Below are positions 1 through 6,751 of a stretch of DNA of 15,560 nucleotides, in pieces (position 1 is the stretch's first letter; each line of letters begins with the position of its first letter). Origin of the DNA: Bacilli bacterium (GTDB taxonomy: Bacteria > Bacillota_I > Bacilli_A > Izemoplasmatales > Hujiaoplasmataceae); the NCBI GenBank assembly GCA_018400565.1, contig JAGYMP010000106.1:1-15560 (forward strand), in the 5' to 3' direction. The notes below the pieces were generated by a model. It was not told the DNA's origin, searched no databases, and saw only the letters and a program-made list of their open reading frames with translations. The position numbers and the translations under genes were made by a program.

Positions 1-297
1 TTGGAATCCCTGACACAACCGATTTTCCAAATTGCCGAGAATGCCGGATTCGATCCGCTTGAGATTTTGGAAGGACAGAAAAAAGCCAAGAAGAACATGG
101 GCTTTGATGCCCGCAAAGGCGAGTGGGTCGACATGTTCAAAAGCGGCATCGTCGATCCGACGAAAGTCACCCGCAATGCGATTTTGAATGCAGCATCAAT
201 CTCAGCAATGTTCATCACCACCGAAGTCGCCGTGACCGACAACGAAGACGATGACGATAACAACAATAATCCAGCCCCGCAACCGGGCATGTATTGA
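1..297 (+). CDS. groL: Chaperonin GroEL, C-terminal fragment (5' end outside window)
   Basis: This is the last 98 codons of the 60 kDa chaperonin, the ATP-driven folding ring that works with GroES in the cytoplasm. The equatorial-domain C-terminus is recognisable: QIAENAG near residue 11, GFDARKGE near 34, DP-KVTRNAILNAAS near 52-66 and then TTEVAV. The frame is open at base 1, so the real start lies upstream; the TTG at position 1 is only the window edge. The tail is unusual. After TTEVAVTD it reads as an Asp/Glu/Asn stretch followed by PAPQPGMY, where most bacterial GroELs end in flexible GGM repeats. A terminator follows 12 bases after the stop, so groL is the last gene of its operon. Identity is certain from conserved blocks; only the tail is atypical. 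Confidence 0.96.
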   Translation: MESLTQPIFQIAENAGFDPLEILEGQKKAKKNMGFDARKGEWVDMFKSGIVDPTKVTRNAILNAASISAMFITTEVAVTDNEDDDDNNNNPAPQPGMY

Positions 298-308
298 TTG
301 AACGCAAC

Positions 309-334
309 AAAGGAGCCTTTTCGGCTCCTTTTTT
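309..334 (+). terminator. Rho-independent terminator of groL
   Basis: A perfect 9-bp stem (AAAGGAGCC at 309-317, GGCTCCTTT at 323-331) closes a 5-base loop and runs straight into a T tract. It lies 12 bases after the groL stop and separates groL from the downstream EAL gene. Confidence 0.93.
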
Positions 335-344
335 CTTGGCTATA

Positions 345-373
345 TTGTATACGGGAGAACTGTGGTGTATAAT
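345..373 (+). promoter_or_regulatory. Sigma-A-type promoter of the EAL gene
   Basis: A consensus -10 TATAAT lies at 368-373 with a poor -35 (TTGTAT, 345-350) at 17-bp spacing. Transcription would start near 380, giving a leader of about 60 bases. The leader contains an AGGAGG at 383-388 directly followed by ATG-TAA (392-397), and a weak stem whose 3' arm touches the real ribosome site AGGGGG (434-439). Confidence 0.65.
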
Positions 374-443
374 GATAATGGCAGGAGGATAATGTAATCT
401 AAGATTCTGTCAAACTTATTATTACCGATTCTTAGGGGGAACT

Positions 444-2090
444 ATGGAAAAGTCGGCAAAAACTATGTTTGGAGAAATGAAAAGGTGGATAAATAAGTAT
501 CATACACCTTTTTATCTTTCCGCATGCATCATCATGATCCTGTTGGTTTATGTGTTGGTTTACAACACAGGCGGCATTAAGTATGTTTATTCCCACACCA
601 TGTATATTCCGATACTTATATGTGGTTTGGCGCTGGGACGTTATTGGGCGTTGTTGATCGCCGTGATTGCTGGGGTTTTGCTTGGACCTTTCATGCCCAT
701 TGAAGTAACAACCGGTGAAAGCCAGGCATTTATCAATTGGTTTTACCGTTTGTTGATTTTTGTTTTGATTGGTGGTTTGAGTGGTTTTGCATCTGAAATC
801 AACAAGGCCAACAAAGCGACCATCACCGGTTTGCTCTATCATCACATGGACACAGAACTGCCAAACATCAACAGCGTTAAGTCTTTCAACGAAACCCATG
901 TTGTCTCCGGTGAATGTGTTTTTTTATCAATCATCATCGCGAACGAAGATAGCATTGTCACAACCGTTGGCATGAACGGATATTATGAGGTTCTTCAAAC
1001 ACTGTATATGAAAATCAAGGATTACTTACCGGATGATGCTTTTATCGCACAGATAGACTCCGTCAAGTTTTGGGCAATGACGGGCAACAAGGAGAAAAGG
1101 TTTTCCGGTCAGGAACTGGATGATCTTTTTGATGACAAATACATCGTCGGATCAAGACCGCTTTACGTGGACGCAAATATTGGTTTTTTGAGAAAAACAC
1201 TTAAAAATGCCGAGCTTGAAGCAAGTATGTTCTACGAATGTGACATTGCTGCTTATTATGCAAGAAAACATCATCTCACATATGTTGACTATCAAGACAC
1301 CGTCGAACACGAATCAAAAGACATGCAGCTTTTGGCCGGCTTTACCGAAGCCATGGACAATGGCGAATTTTATCTCGTGTATCAGCCGGTTTTTGATTTG
1401 GAATCGATGCAGCCGATTCTGTTTGAAGCGCTCATCCGATGGGAACATCACAAGAGGGGATTGATCATGCCCGATAAGTTCATTTCCATGATCGAAGAAA
1501 CGCAACTCATTCATCGGTTGACCGATTTCGTCATCAAAAGGACATTGGCCAAATTAACTGAGTTTCGTGTTGGGGGCATGTCAGTTAAAATGTCAGTGAA
1601 TATCTCCGTGCGCAATTTATATGATCCCAACTTCTGTGACAAAATATTGCATATGTTCAGTGAAAATAAAATCGATCCTTCTAAAGTCGAATTGGAAATC
1701 ACAGAAAATCTTATGATGGAAGATTCGCAAAAAGGAAAAAAAGTTCTCACAGCTTTGTCAGACGAGGGTTTTTCCATTTCAATTGATGATTTTGGGAAAG
1801 GGTACTCTTCCTTGGCTTATTTGTCCCGCTATCGGCTTAACACAATAAAAATCGACAAGGAATTTGTTTTGAACATGGCTTATGACAAAACAGATCAAAA
1901 TATTGTCAAAGCTGCGATTGTCTTGGCACATGAACTGAATTGCAAGGTGGTTGCCGAGGGTGTCGAAAACGAAAAAACCCTTAAGATGCTCAAGACGATG
2001 AACTGCGATTATGCACAAGGTTTTTATTATGCAAAACCCATCCATGAAGATGAAGTCATCACGTGGTATCAAAACAACATGGGTAAATGA
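444..2090 (+). CDS. Membrane-anchored EAL-domain cyclic-di-GMP phosphodiesterase
   Basis: Predicted to hydrolyse cyclic di-GMP to pGpG at the inner face of the membrane. The 548-residue protein starts at an ATG with AGGGGG 4 bases upstream. Four hydrophobic segments (about 23-41, 53-67, 68-83, 98-115) form an N-terminal membrane domain that I cannot name. Residues about 150-285 look like a GGDEF fold that has lost its signature: the active-site position reads DSVKF at 205-209. Residues about 310-545 are a full EAL domain with EAL itself at 328-330, the Asn in VNIS, the Glu in ELEITEN, the metal-binding DD at 448-449 (IDDFGKGYSS), the KID lysine, Glu505 in VVAEGVE, and QGF. All catalytic positions appear intact, so an active phosphodiesterase with a non-catalytic GGDEF module is the likely arrangement. 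It has its own promoter and no obvious operon partner; no terminator is visible before the lipoprotein gene. Confidence 0.93.
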   Translation: MEKSAKTMFGEMKRWINKYHTPFYLSACIIMILLVYVLVYNTGGIKYVYSHTMYIPILICGLALGRYWALLIAVIAGVLLGPFMPIEVTTGESQAFINWFYRLLIFVLIGGLSGFASEINKANKATITGLLYHHMDTELPNINSVKSFNETHVVSGECVFLSIIIANEDSIVTTVGMNGYYEVLQTLYMKIKDYLPDDAFIAQIDSVKFWAMTGNKEKRFSGQELDDLFDDKYIVGSRPLYVDANIGFLRKTLKNAELEASMFYECDIAAYYARKHHLTYVDYQDTVEHESKDMQLLAGFTEAMDNGEFYLVYQPVFDLESMQPILFEALIRWEHHKRGLIMPDKFISMIEETQLIHRLTDFVIKRTLAKLTEFRVGGMSVKMSVNISVRNLYDPNFCDKILHMFSENKIDPSKVELEITENLMMEDSQKGKKVLTALSDEGFSISIDDFGKGYSSLAYLSRYRLNTIKIDKEFVLNMAYDKTDQNIVKAAIVLAHELNCKVVAEGVENEKTLKMLKTMNCDYAQGFYYAKPIHEDEVITWYQNNMGK

Positions 2091-2230
2091 GAGAACATGG
2101 ATTTGAAGAAATAAATCGCACATGGAAAAAGAATCAGAATATATTTTTTATATGAATCAAACAATGCGTCTGCCGAAAAACGCACAATCGATGATAATTA
2201 GTCCTTATGGAAAAGAAGTGGAGACACAAG

Positions 2231-2641
2231 ATGCAACGTTTCAGAAAACGATCATTATGGTCCGTATCGGTTCTGATATTGTTTTTTACACTCAGCGGAT
2301 GCGTGTCGTTCGATCAAATCCATGACAATTTTACGTATGCGGGTTATATCTATGAAGAGGATGCTTCCGAATGGATTTCATCATTGTTTTCATCGTTTGA
2401 AAAACGGGAGGTCAACGTCGAAACGCATGTGTTTGTTGATGGATTATCGGGCGCTGTCGTTTTGGGATTTAAGGTAACGAATGAAATGCGAGAAGAACTC
2501 GATGAAAATGAAACGCTTAAAGGTATGATCGAAGATCTCGAGCAAGAGCGGTTGATATACGATAACTTTCTTTTGATCCCTCTTGCGTTGAGTGATTCAA
2601 AGACCCAGGAAATGATAGACGTATTCAATGGTGATGCATAA
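2231..2641 (+). CDS. Small lipoprotein of unknown function
   Basis: A 136-residue secreted lipoprotein. The N-terminus has basic residues (MQRFRKRS), a hydrophobic stretch and a lipobox LSGC at about residues 21-24, so signal peptidase II should cleave before that Cys. The mature part is short and acidic, with a Ser/Trp/Glu-rich start and a charged helix-like middle (MREELDENETLKGMIEDLEQ) ending in IDVFNGDA. I recognise no domain. I chose ATG 2231 over the in-frame ATG 2207 because it gives a normal-length signal peptide and has GGAG (2220-2223) 7 bases upstream. The 140 bases after the EAL gene hold no clear terminator, so it may be co-transcribed with it; a GATAAT at 2193-2198 could be a weak separate -10. 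That it is a lipoprotein is well supported; the role is unknown. Confidence 0.8.
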   Translation: MQRFRKRSLWSVSVLILFFTLSGCVSFDQIHDNFTYAGYIYEEDASEWISSLFSSFEKREVNVETHVFVDGLSGAVVLGFKVTNEMREELDENETLKGMIEDLEQERLIYDNFLLIPLALSDSKTQEMIDVFNGDA

Positions 2642-2706
2642 ATCAAATGTTGTTCCAATCCTGACCATTTTTTGACAATGGCGGTTCGATTACGATTTGT
2701 ATAGAC

Positions 2707-2744
2707 AAAACACCGCAGATGACATGCCGTCACTGCGGTGTTTT
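2707..2744. terminator. Bidirectional terminator between lipoprotein and gpx genes
   Basis: A 12-bp perfect stem (AAAACACCGCAG at 2707-2718, CTGCGGTGTTTT at 2733-2744) continues, after one bulged A, with TGAC/GTCA around a 5-base loop. A-rich and T-rich ends allow it to act on both strands, which fits its place between two convergent genes. Confidence 0.92.
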
Positions 2745-2773
2745 AATGTTATACAGATTATTTATACTTCTTT

Positions 2774-3256
2774 TTAGTTTCCCCCCAGCAATTGCACGAT
2801 GTCGTTTTCAATCTTCTCCGGTTTTGTTGACGGTGCAAATCGTTTTGTGACAGTTCCGTCCCGGTCAATTAAAAACTTAGTGAAATTCCACTTGATTTTT
2901 CTGCCAAGCAGGCCTTTTTGTTCGGATTTCAAGTAACCATACAAAGGATGCTCGTTGTCCCCGTTGACATCAATTTTTTCAAACTGTTTGAATGTTATTC
3001 CAAAACGGCCGGTGCATGTGTTGTGGATTTCTTGCGATGTTCCCGGGGCTTGCCCTTTGAATTGGTTTGACGGAAAATCCAAAATCTCAAATCCTTTATC
3101 ATGATATTTCTCATAAAGTTCCTGCAACCCGGTATATTGGGGGGTGAAGCCGCATTCGGTGGCCGTGTTGACAATAAGCAAAACGTTTCTTTTGTATGTA
3201 TCGAGTGATATCTCTTTCCCGATATAATCCTTCACGGTAAAATCATAAATGTTCAT
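2774..3256 (-). CDS. Glutathione peroxidase-family thiol peroxidase
   Basis: Reduces hydrogen peroxide or organic hydroperoxides in the cytoplasm. At 160 residues it has the usual bacterial length and all family blocks: peroxidatic Cys35 in NTATECGF, Gln in FPSNQF (64-66 region), and Trp123-Asn124 in WNFTKF, giving the Cys/Gln/Trp/Asn active site. Cys81 in HNTCTGRFGITF sits where thioredoxin-dependent members carry the resolving cysteine, so thioredoxin rather than glutathione is the likely reductant (inference). It is a cysteine, not a selenocysteine, enzyme. I prefer ATG 3256 (MNIYDFTVKD, a typical family start) over the in-frame GTG at 3268, which has only two bases between it and the AGAGG site. 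Transcribed alone from a near-consensus promoter, ending at the shared hairpin. Confidence 0.93.
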   Translation of the reverse strand: MNIYDFTVKDYIGKEISLDTYKRNVLLIVNTATECGFTPQYTGLQELYEKYHDKGFEILDFPSNQFKGQAPGTSQEIHNTCTGRFGITFKQFEKIDVNGDNEHPLYGYLKSEQKGLLGRKIKWNFTKFLIDRDGTVTKRFAPSTKPEKIENDIVQLLGGN

Positions 3257-3287
3257 TGTCGTTCTCACATCCTCTTCATTTGTTTAA

Positions 3288-3316
3288 ATCATACCGGATT
3301 AAAATGACGTTGTCAA
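3288..3316 (-). promoter_or_regulatory. Promoter of the glutathione peroxidase gene
   Basis: On the minus strand a perfect -35 TTGACA (3311-3316) is followed by a 17-base spacer and -10 TATGAT (3288-3293). Start of transcription would be near 3281, about 25 bases before the ATG. A small inverted repeat TGAC-N3-GTCA (3305-3315) overlaps the -35 and could bind a regulator. Confidence 0.85.
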
Positions 3317-3407
3317 TTGAAATGCAAACTGCGGATATGAAACAAGATCATTTATCGACATTGACAGTTAGCTATACGGACAACACTGATGATTGAAACA
3401 AATGGGC

Positions 3408-3424
3408 AATGAGACGCTCTCATT
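3408..3424. repeat. Perfect 7-3-7 palindrome upstream of the HAD/pcp promoter
   Basis: AATGAGA-CGC-TCTCATT is a perfect inverted repeat ending 5 bases before the presumed -35 (3430-3435). There is no T tract, so it is not a terminator; its place suggests an operator or activator site. The rest of the 3294-3429 spacer shows nothing else I can name. Confidence 0.5.
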
Positions 3425-3429
3425 CATCA

Positions 3430-3459
3430 ATGACACCTATCATATTCTTATGGTATAAT
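3430..3459 (+). promoter_or_regulatory. Extended -10 promoter of the HAD-pcp operon
   Basis: TGGTATAAT (3451-3459) is a consensus extended -10. ATGACA at 3430-3435 matches the -35 consensus at five of six bases with an 18-base spacer. The ribosome site GGTGA lies at 3480-3484. Confidence 0.82.
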
Positions 3460-3487
3460 GAAAAACGAAAGGATGAAACGGTGAGAT

Positions 3488-4207
3488 ATGATGAAGGATG
3501 TATTTTTATTTGATTTGGACGGCACATTGTTGCCGCTTGATGAAACGTATTTCAAACAACTTTACTTCGGCGAATTAAAAAAGGTGTTTGCTGGATTGGG
3601 GGTTGACGGCGATCAAGCACTTCATCAACTTTTGAAGGGGCTTGAGGCCATGTGGAAGAATAAGGGTGAGAAAACCAACGAAGACATCTTTTGGGATGTT
3701 TTCACGGACGGCATGTCGTTCAATGATTCGATGGATACTTTGAAAGAACGGTTCATTCAGTTCTATGAAGATGAATTCGATGCAGCAAAACCGGCCGCAA
3801 AACGATCTCTGTATGCAGAAAAGATCATCAAACTTTTGAAAGCGCATGATAAAACAGTTGTTTTGGCAACCAATCCGGTCTTTCCCGTTGTTGCGGTCAA
3901 AAAAAGGTTAAAATGGGCCGGACTTGATTATGAAATGTTCGATCACGTCACCACGTATGAGGTATCATCGTTTTGTAAACCAAAACGTGCTTACTACCAG
4001 GAAATTCTTGACATCATCGGCGAAAATCCGGATCAATGTTTCATGGTTGGCAATGATGTGCGTGAAGACATGGTCACAAAAGCGATGGGGATGGATACTT
4101 TTCTTGTGACAGATTGCTTAAAAAATCCCGATAATCGGAGCACCGAAGAGTTTGATAAAGGAAGTCTCAAATCCTTATATGAAAAAATGAAAGAGGTCCT
4201 TGCATGA
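3488..4207 (+). CDS. HAD-superfamily hydrolase (phosphatase-like)
   Basis: A 239-residue cytoplasmic haloacid dehalogenase-type hydrolase, most likely a small-molecule phosphatase. Motif I is FDLDGT with nucleophile Asp9 and acid/base Asp11; motif II is the Thr in VVLATNP; motif III is the Lys in CKPKRAYY; motif IV is VGNDVREDM, giving the Mg2+-binding aspartates. A helical cap of roughly residues 20-110 lies between motifs I and II, as in C1-cap members. Substrate cannot be read from sequence. The start is either ATG 3488 or the adjacent ATG 3491; the latter has slightly better spacing from GGTGA. The stop overlaps the ATG of the next gene by four bases (ATGA), which implies translational coupling with the pyroglutamyl-peptidase. 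Confidence 0.9.
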   Translation: MMKDVFLFDLDGTLLPLDETYFKQLYFGELKKVFAGLGVDGDQALHQLLKGLEAMWKNKGEKTNEDIFWDVFTDGMSFNDSMDTLKERFIQFYEDEFDAAKPAAKRSLYAEKIIKLLKAHDKTVVLATNPVFPVVAVKKRLKWAGLDYEMFDHVTTYEVSSFCKPKRAYYQEILDIIGENPDQCFMVGNDVREDMVTKAMGMDTFLVTDCLKNPDNRSTEEFDKGSLKSLYEKMKEVLA

Positions 4208-4788
4208 ACATTTTGATGACGGCATTCGAACCATTTGGCGGAGCAAAGCAAAACCAATCAAAACGGACGGTGGAAGCATTCAAGTTGGATGATCCGGGTA
4301 TGAACATCACAACGATGTTCCTTCCGGTTGATTATGATGATCGCACGATTGTATCATTGCTTGAAAACGATGATTTTGATGTCATCATCCTCACGGGGGA
4401 AGCTGCGGGCCGAAAGAAAATCTGCTTCGAACACCATGCGATCAATACGACTTTCGCATTAGCCCCTGACAACAAAAACATCACAAAAAAAGGCGTTTCA
4501 ATCGTAGATGACGGCCCTTTGGCGTTAAAAAACACCATCGGTTTCATGACGATGATCGACCGGTTGCCGGGTAAGCATGCTGTCAAGCTTTCCTTTTCGG
4601 CGGGAGCTTATCTTTGTAACATGAATTATTACCTGGCGCTCTATCACGCATCTGTCCAAAACAAAAAGACCAAAATCGGGTTTATTCATGTGCCTGTGTT
4701 TGACGATGACGTTGCAAACGATAAACAAATTAACAAGAACATCGCTTTATTGAAAGATCTCATCGAAGTCTTGAAAAAGGAACAATGA
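4204..4788 (+). CDS. pcp: Pyroglutamyl-peptidase I (peptidase family C15)
   Basis: Removes N-terminal pyroglutamate from peptides in the cytoplasm, normally as part of peptide salvage. The N-terminal MTAFEPFGG block is the family hallmark, and the catalytic triad is visible: Glu76 in KICFEHHAIN, Cys138 in FSAGAYLCN and His162 in GFIHVPVF. At 194 residues it is somewhat shorter than the usual 200-215, mainly at the C-terminus. In the Glu region it reads AAGRKKICFEHHAIN, where common members have GGR--ITPERVAIN, so the substrate-loop context is divergent though the triad is intact. It is read by coupling from the HAD gene through an ATGA overlap and has no promoter of its own. The pairing with a HAD phosphatase has no obvious metabolic explanation. 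Confidence 0.9.
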   Translation: MNILMTAFEPFGGAKQNQSKRTVEAFKLDDPGMNITTMFLPVDYDDRTIVSLLENDDFDVIILTGEAAGRKKICFEHHAINTTFALAPDNKNITKKGVSIVDDGPLALKNTIGFMTMIDRLPGKHAVKLSFSAGAYLCNMNYYLALYHASVQNKKTKIGFIHVPVFDDDVANDKQINKNIALLKDLIEVLKKEQ

Positions 4789-4803
4789 TTCTTTTGAAAC
4801 CGG

Positions 4804-4832
4804 ACGACAAAGCCTTTGACTCATGCTATAAT
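4804..4832 (+). promoter_or_regulatory. Promoter of the aldehyde dehydrogenase-flavodoxin operon
   Basis: TGCTATAAT (4824-4832) is an extended consensus -10. ACGACA (4804-4809) is a partial -35 at 17 bases. The strong ribosome site AGAGGTGG (4839-4846) follows 5 bases before ATG 4852. Because the promoter overlaps the in-frame ATG at 4816, that upstream ATG cannot be the start. Confidence 0.8.
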
Positions 4833-4851
4833 GAAAAAAGAGGTGGTTCAG

Positions 4852-6216
4852 ATGAATATCAAAAAATTATTTGATTTGCAAAAAAAATTTTATAAGACAC
4901 ACGCCACAAAAGACATTAAGTTCCGTATTGAGAGCCTTAAAAAACTCAAGAAGGGTATTATGAAGCATGAAAAGGAAATCTACGATGCTTTAAAAAAGGA
5001 TCTCAACAAAAGCAGATATGAAGCTTATCTTACAGAAGTCGGCATTGTTTTATCGGAACTGTCCCTGTTTATAAAAAAACTAAAACAATGGGCCAGACCC
5101 AAACCCAAACGGACACCGCTTGTGTTGTTTCCCGCCAAGAGCAAAATCATGTACGAACCTTACGGGGTCACATTGATCATGAGTCCCTGGAACTATCCGT
5201 TCCAACTTGCGATCGATCCTTTGGTCGGGGCCATCGGCGCCGGCAACACGGCCATCGTCAAACCCGGTTCCTATGCGAAACATACCGCAGAAGTCATCAA
5301 TGCAATCATCAAAGATACCTTTGATGAAAAGCATGTCGCCGTCGTTTTGGGCGGCCGCGAAGAAAACCAGTCACTTTTGAACCAGCCGTTTGATTATATC
5401 TTTTTCACCGGTTCAAAAAAAGTCGGAAAAATTGTCATGGAACACGCCGCAAAACATCTTGCTCCGGTCACGCTTGAACTGGGCGGAAAGAGTCCTTGCA
5501 TCGTCGATCGCAACGTGAATATTCCACTGACCGCCAAACGCATCGTGTTCGGTAAATTCATCAATGCCGGTCAGACGTGCGTGGCTCCCGATTACGTGTT
5601 TGTTCATAAAGATGACCAAGAAGAACTGATAGCCAACATCATCGGTGAAATCCGAGATGCCTTCGGCGCCTTTCCGCTTGAAAATCCGGATTATCCGAAA
5701 ATCATCGACAAACGCCACAAGGATGAGCTGGTTGAAAAGATCGATGAAGCGAAGACAGTGTATGGCGGAAAACACGAAGGGGAATTTATCGAACCGACGG
5801 TGATGAAAGGCATCACCGCCGATCATCCCATCATGGACGAGGAAATCTTTGGGCCGATCTTACCGGTGCTTACATACGACGATATGACCGAGGCCTATGA
5901 TTATGTTAATGAGAATCCCAAACCATTGGCTTTTTACCTGTTCACTGACGATAAAAAAGAGGAAAAACGTGCCATGGACACATGCAGTTTCGGAGGGGCG
6001 ACCATCAATGACACGGTGATGCATTTCTCTTCCACCGAACTCGGATTCGGAGGTGTCGGTGAAAGCGGCATGGGCCGCTATCACGGTAAAAACAGTTTTC
6101 TGACGTTTTCCAATCCAAGAGGCGTTTTGAAACGCGGCAAATGGCCTGATTTTTCCATGCGGTATCAGCCCTACAAAGAAAAAGGGCTGGGACTGATCAA
6201 AAAATTATTGAAGTAG
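4852..6216 (+). CDS. NAD(P)-dependent aldehyde dehydrogenase, ALDH3/YwdH type
   Basis: Oxidises aldehydes, probably medium- or long-chain or aromatic, to carboxylic acids. The 454-residue length and lack of the longer N-terminus of ALDH1/2 enzymes fit class 3. Visible blocks are SPWNYPFQL (cofactor domain), FTGSKKVGK, the general base Glu209 in LELGGKSP, the nucleophile Cys243 in NAGQTCVAPDY, and EEIFGPILPV. Near the C-terminus are FGGVGESGMGRYHG and SFLTFSNPRGV, typical of ALDH3. The Glu209/Cys243 spacing matches the class. Start ATG 4852 is set by the strong AGAGGTGG site. The flavodoxin gene begins 9 bases after the stop, so the two form one operon closed by the terminator at 6701-6735. 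No transmembrane tail is evident, unlike some fatty-aldehyde dehydrogenases. Exact substrate is unknown. Confidence 0.94.
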   Translation: MNIKKLFDLQKKFYKTHATKDIKFRIESLKKLKKGIMKHEKEIYDALKKDLNKSRYEAYLTEVGIVLSELSLFIKKLKQWARPKPKRTPLVLFPAKSKIMYEPYGVTLIMSPWNYPFQLAIDPLVGAIGAGNTAIVKPGSYAKHTAEVINAIIKDTFDEKHVAVVLGGREENQSLLNQPFDYIFFTGSKKVGKIVMEHAAKHLAPVTLELGGKSPCIVDRNVNIPLTAKRIVFGKFINAGQTCVAPDYVFVHKDDQEELIANIIGEIRDAFGAFPLENPDYPKIIDKRHKDELVEKIDEAKTVYGGKHEGEFIEPTVMKGITADHPIMDEEIFGPILPVLTYDDMTEAYDYVNENPKPLAFYLFTDDKKEEKRAMDTCSFGGATINDTVMHFSSTELGFGGVGESGMGRYHGKNSFLTFSNPRGVLKRGKWPDFSMRYQPYKEKGLGLIKKLLK

Positions 6217-6225
6217 GGTTGAACA

Positions 6226-6711
6226 ATGAAAACATTGATTTTATATGATTCCGTGTTTGGAAACACCTTGAAGGTCGCGGAAATGATTGAAAACCATGTC
6301 AGAGGTGAGACATCCCTGAGACATTTCGGTGAAGTGACCCAATCCCTGATCGATCATGCGAACGTGTTGATTGTCGGTTCACCGACCCGGGGTTTTATGC
6401 CAACCGACACAGTGCGCCATTATCTTAAACATCCGGAAATCACCTATGAAGGAAAGCCATGTTTTGTGTTTGACACCCGCATGGATCCTGATGATGTCAA
6501 TTCGGCGTTATTGCGCTTTTTCATGCGTAAATTCAAACATGCGGGTGACCGCATGCAACATTATCTTGACAAGAAAGGTGCCCTCTTACCTTTGTCGCCG
6601 ATTGGTTTTTATGTGACGGGAAGAGAAGGACCATTGCGGGAATCAACACTCGATGAAGTCAAAACATGGACGGATTCCATCAATGACTATATGAATGATA
6701 AAAAAAATTGA
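6226..6711 (+). CDS. Flavodoxin-family FMN protein
   Basis: A 161-residue flavodoxin-like electron carrier or small FMN reductase. The N-terminal beta strand and phosphate loop (MKTLILYDSVFGNTLKVAE) bind FMN phosphate; the loop reads SVFGNT, close to the classical (T/S)xTGxT. The second FMN loop is likely GSPTRGFMPTD near residues 50-60. Residues 80-110 (RMDPDDVNSALLRFFMRKF) do not look like a short-chain electron-transfer flavodoxin, and the protein may instead belong to the multimeric flavodoxin/NAD(P)H oxidoreductase-like group. It sits 9 bases behind the aldehyde dehydrogenase with a weak ribosome site (AGGGTTG), so translation may depend on coupling. The stop codon lies inside the left arm of the terminator stem. 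Confidence 0.85.
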   Translation: MKTLILYDSVFGNTLKVAEMIENHVRGETSLRHFGEVTQSLIDHANVLIVGSPTRGFMPTDTVRHYLKHPEITYEGKPCFVFDTRMDPDDVNSALLRFFMRKFKHAGDRMQHYLDKKGALLPLSPIGFYVTGREGPLRESTLDEVKTWTDSINDYMNDKKN

Positions 6712-6735
6712 CCGCACGTGACGGTCAATTTTTTT
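6701..6735. terminator. Bidirectional terminator between flavodoxin and hppA
   Basis: A 14-bp perfect stem (left 6701-6714, right 6722-6735, core ATTGACCG/CGGTCAAT) closes a 7-base CACGTGA loop. Seven A's and seven T's flank it, so it can terminate both convergent transcripts. The flavodoxin stop codon is embedded in it. Confidence 0.94.
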
Positions 6736-6751
6736 ATGCGTTTGTTTGTCT

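Noticed and set aside
432..899. 155-codon open frame on the minus strand
   Set aside because: It lies wholly opposite the EAL gene, has no ribosome site or recognisable domain, and its sequence is the reverse shadow of membrane-helix codons.
2122..2325. 67-codon frame overlapping the start of the lipoprotein gene
   Set aside because: No Shine-Dalgarno, no domain, and it conflicts with a lipobox signal peptide read in another frame.
3361..3389. TTGACA at 3361-3366 as a second promoter
   Set aside because: No -10 element at 16-18 bases downstream; the promoter at 3430-3459 is far better.
4816..4851. Longer start for the aldehyde dehydrogenase (12 extra residues)
   Set aside because: The region contains the extended -10 promoter and the ribosome site for ATG 4852.
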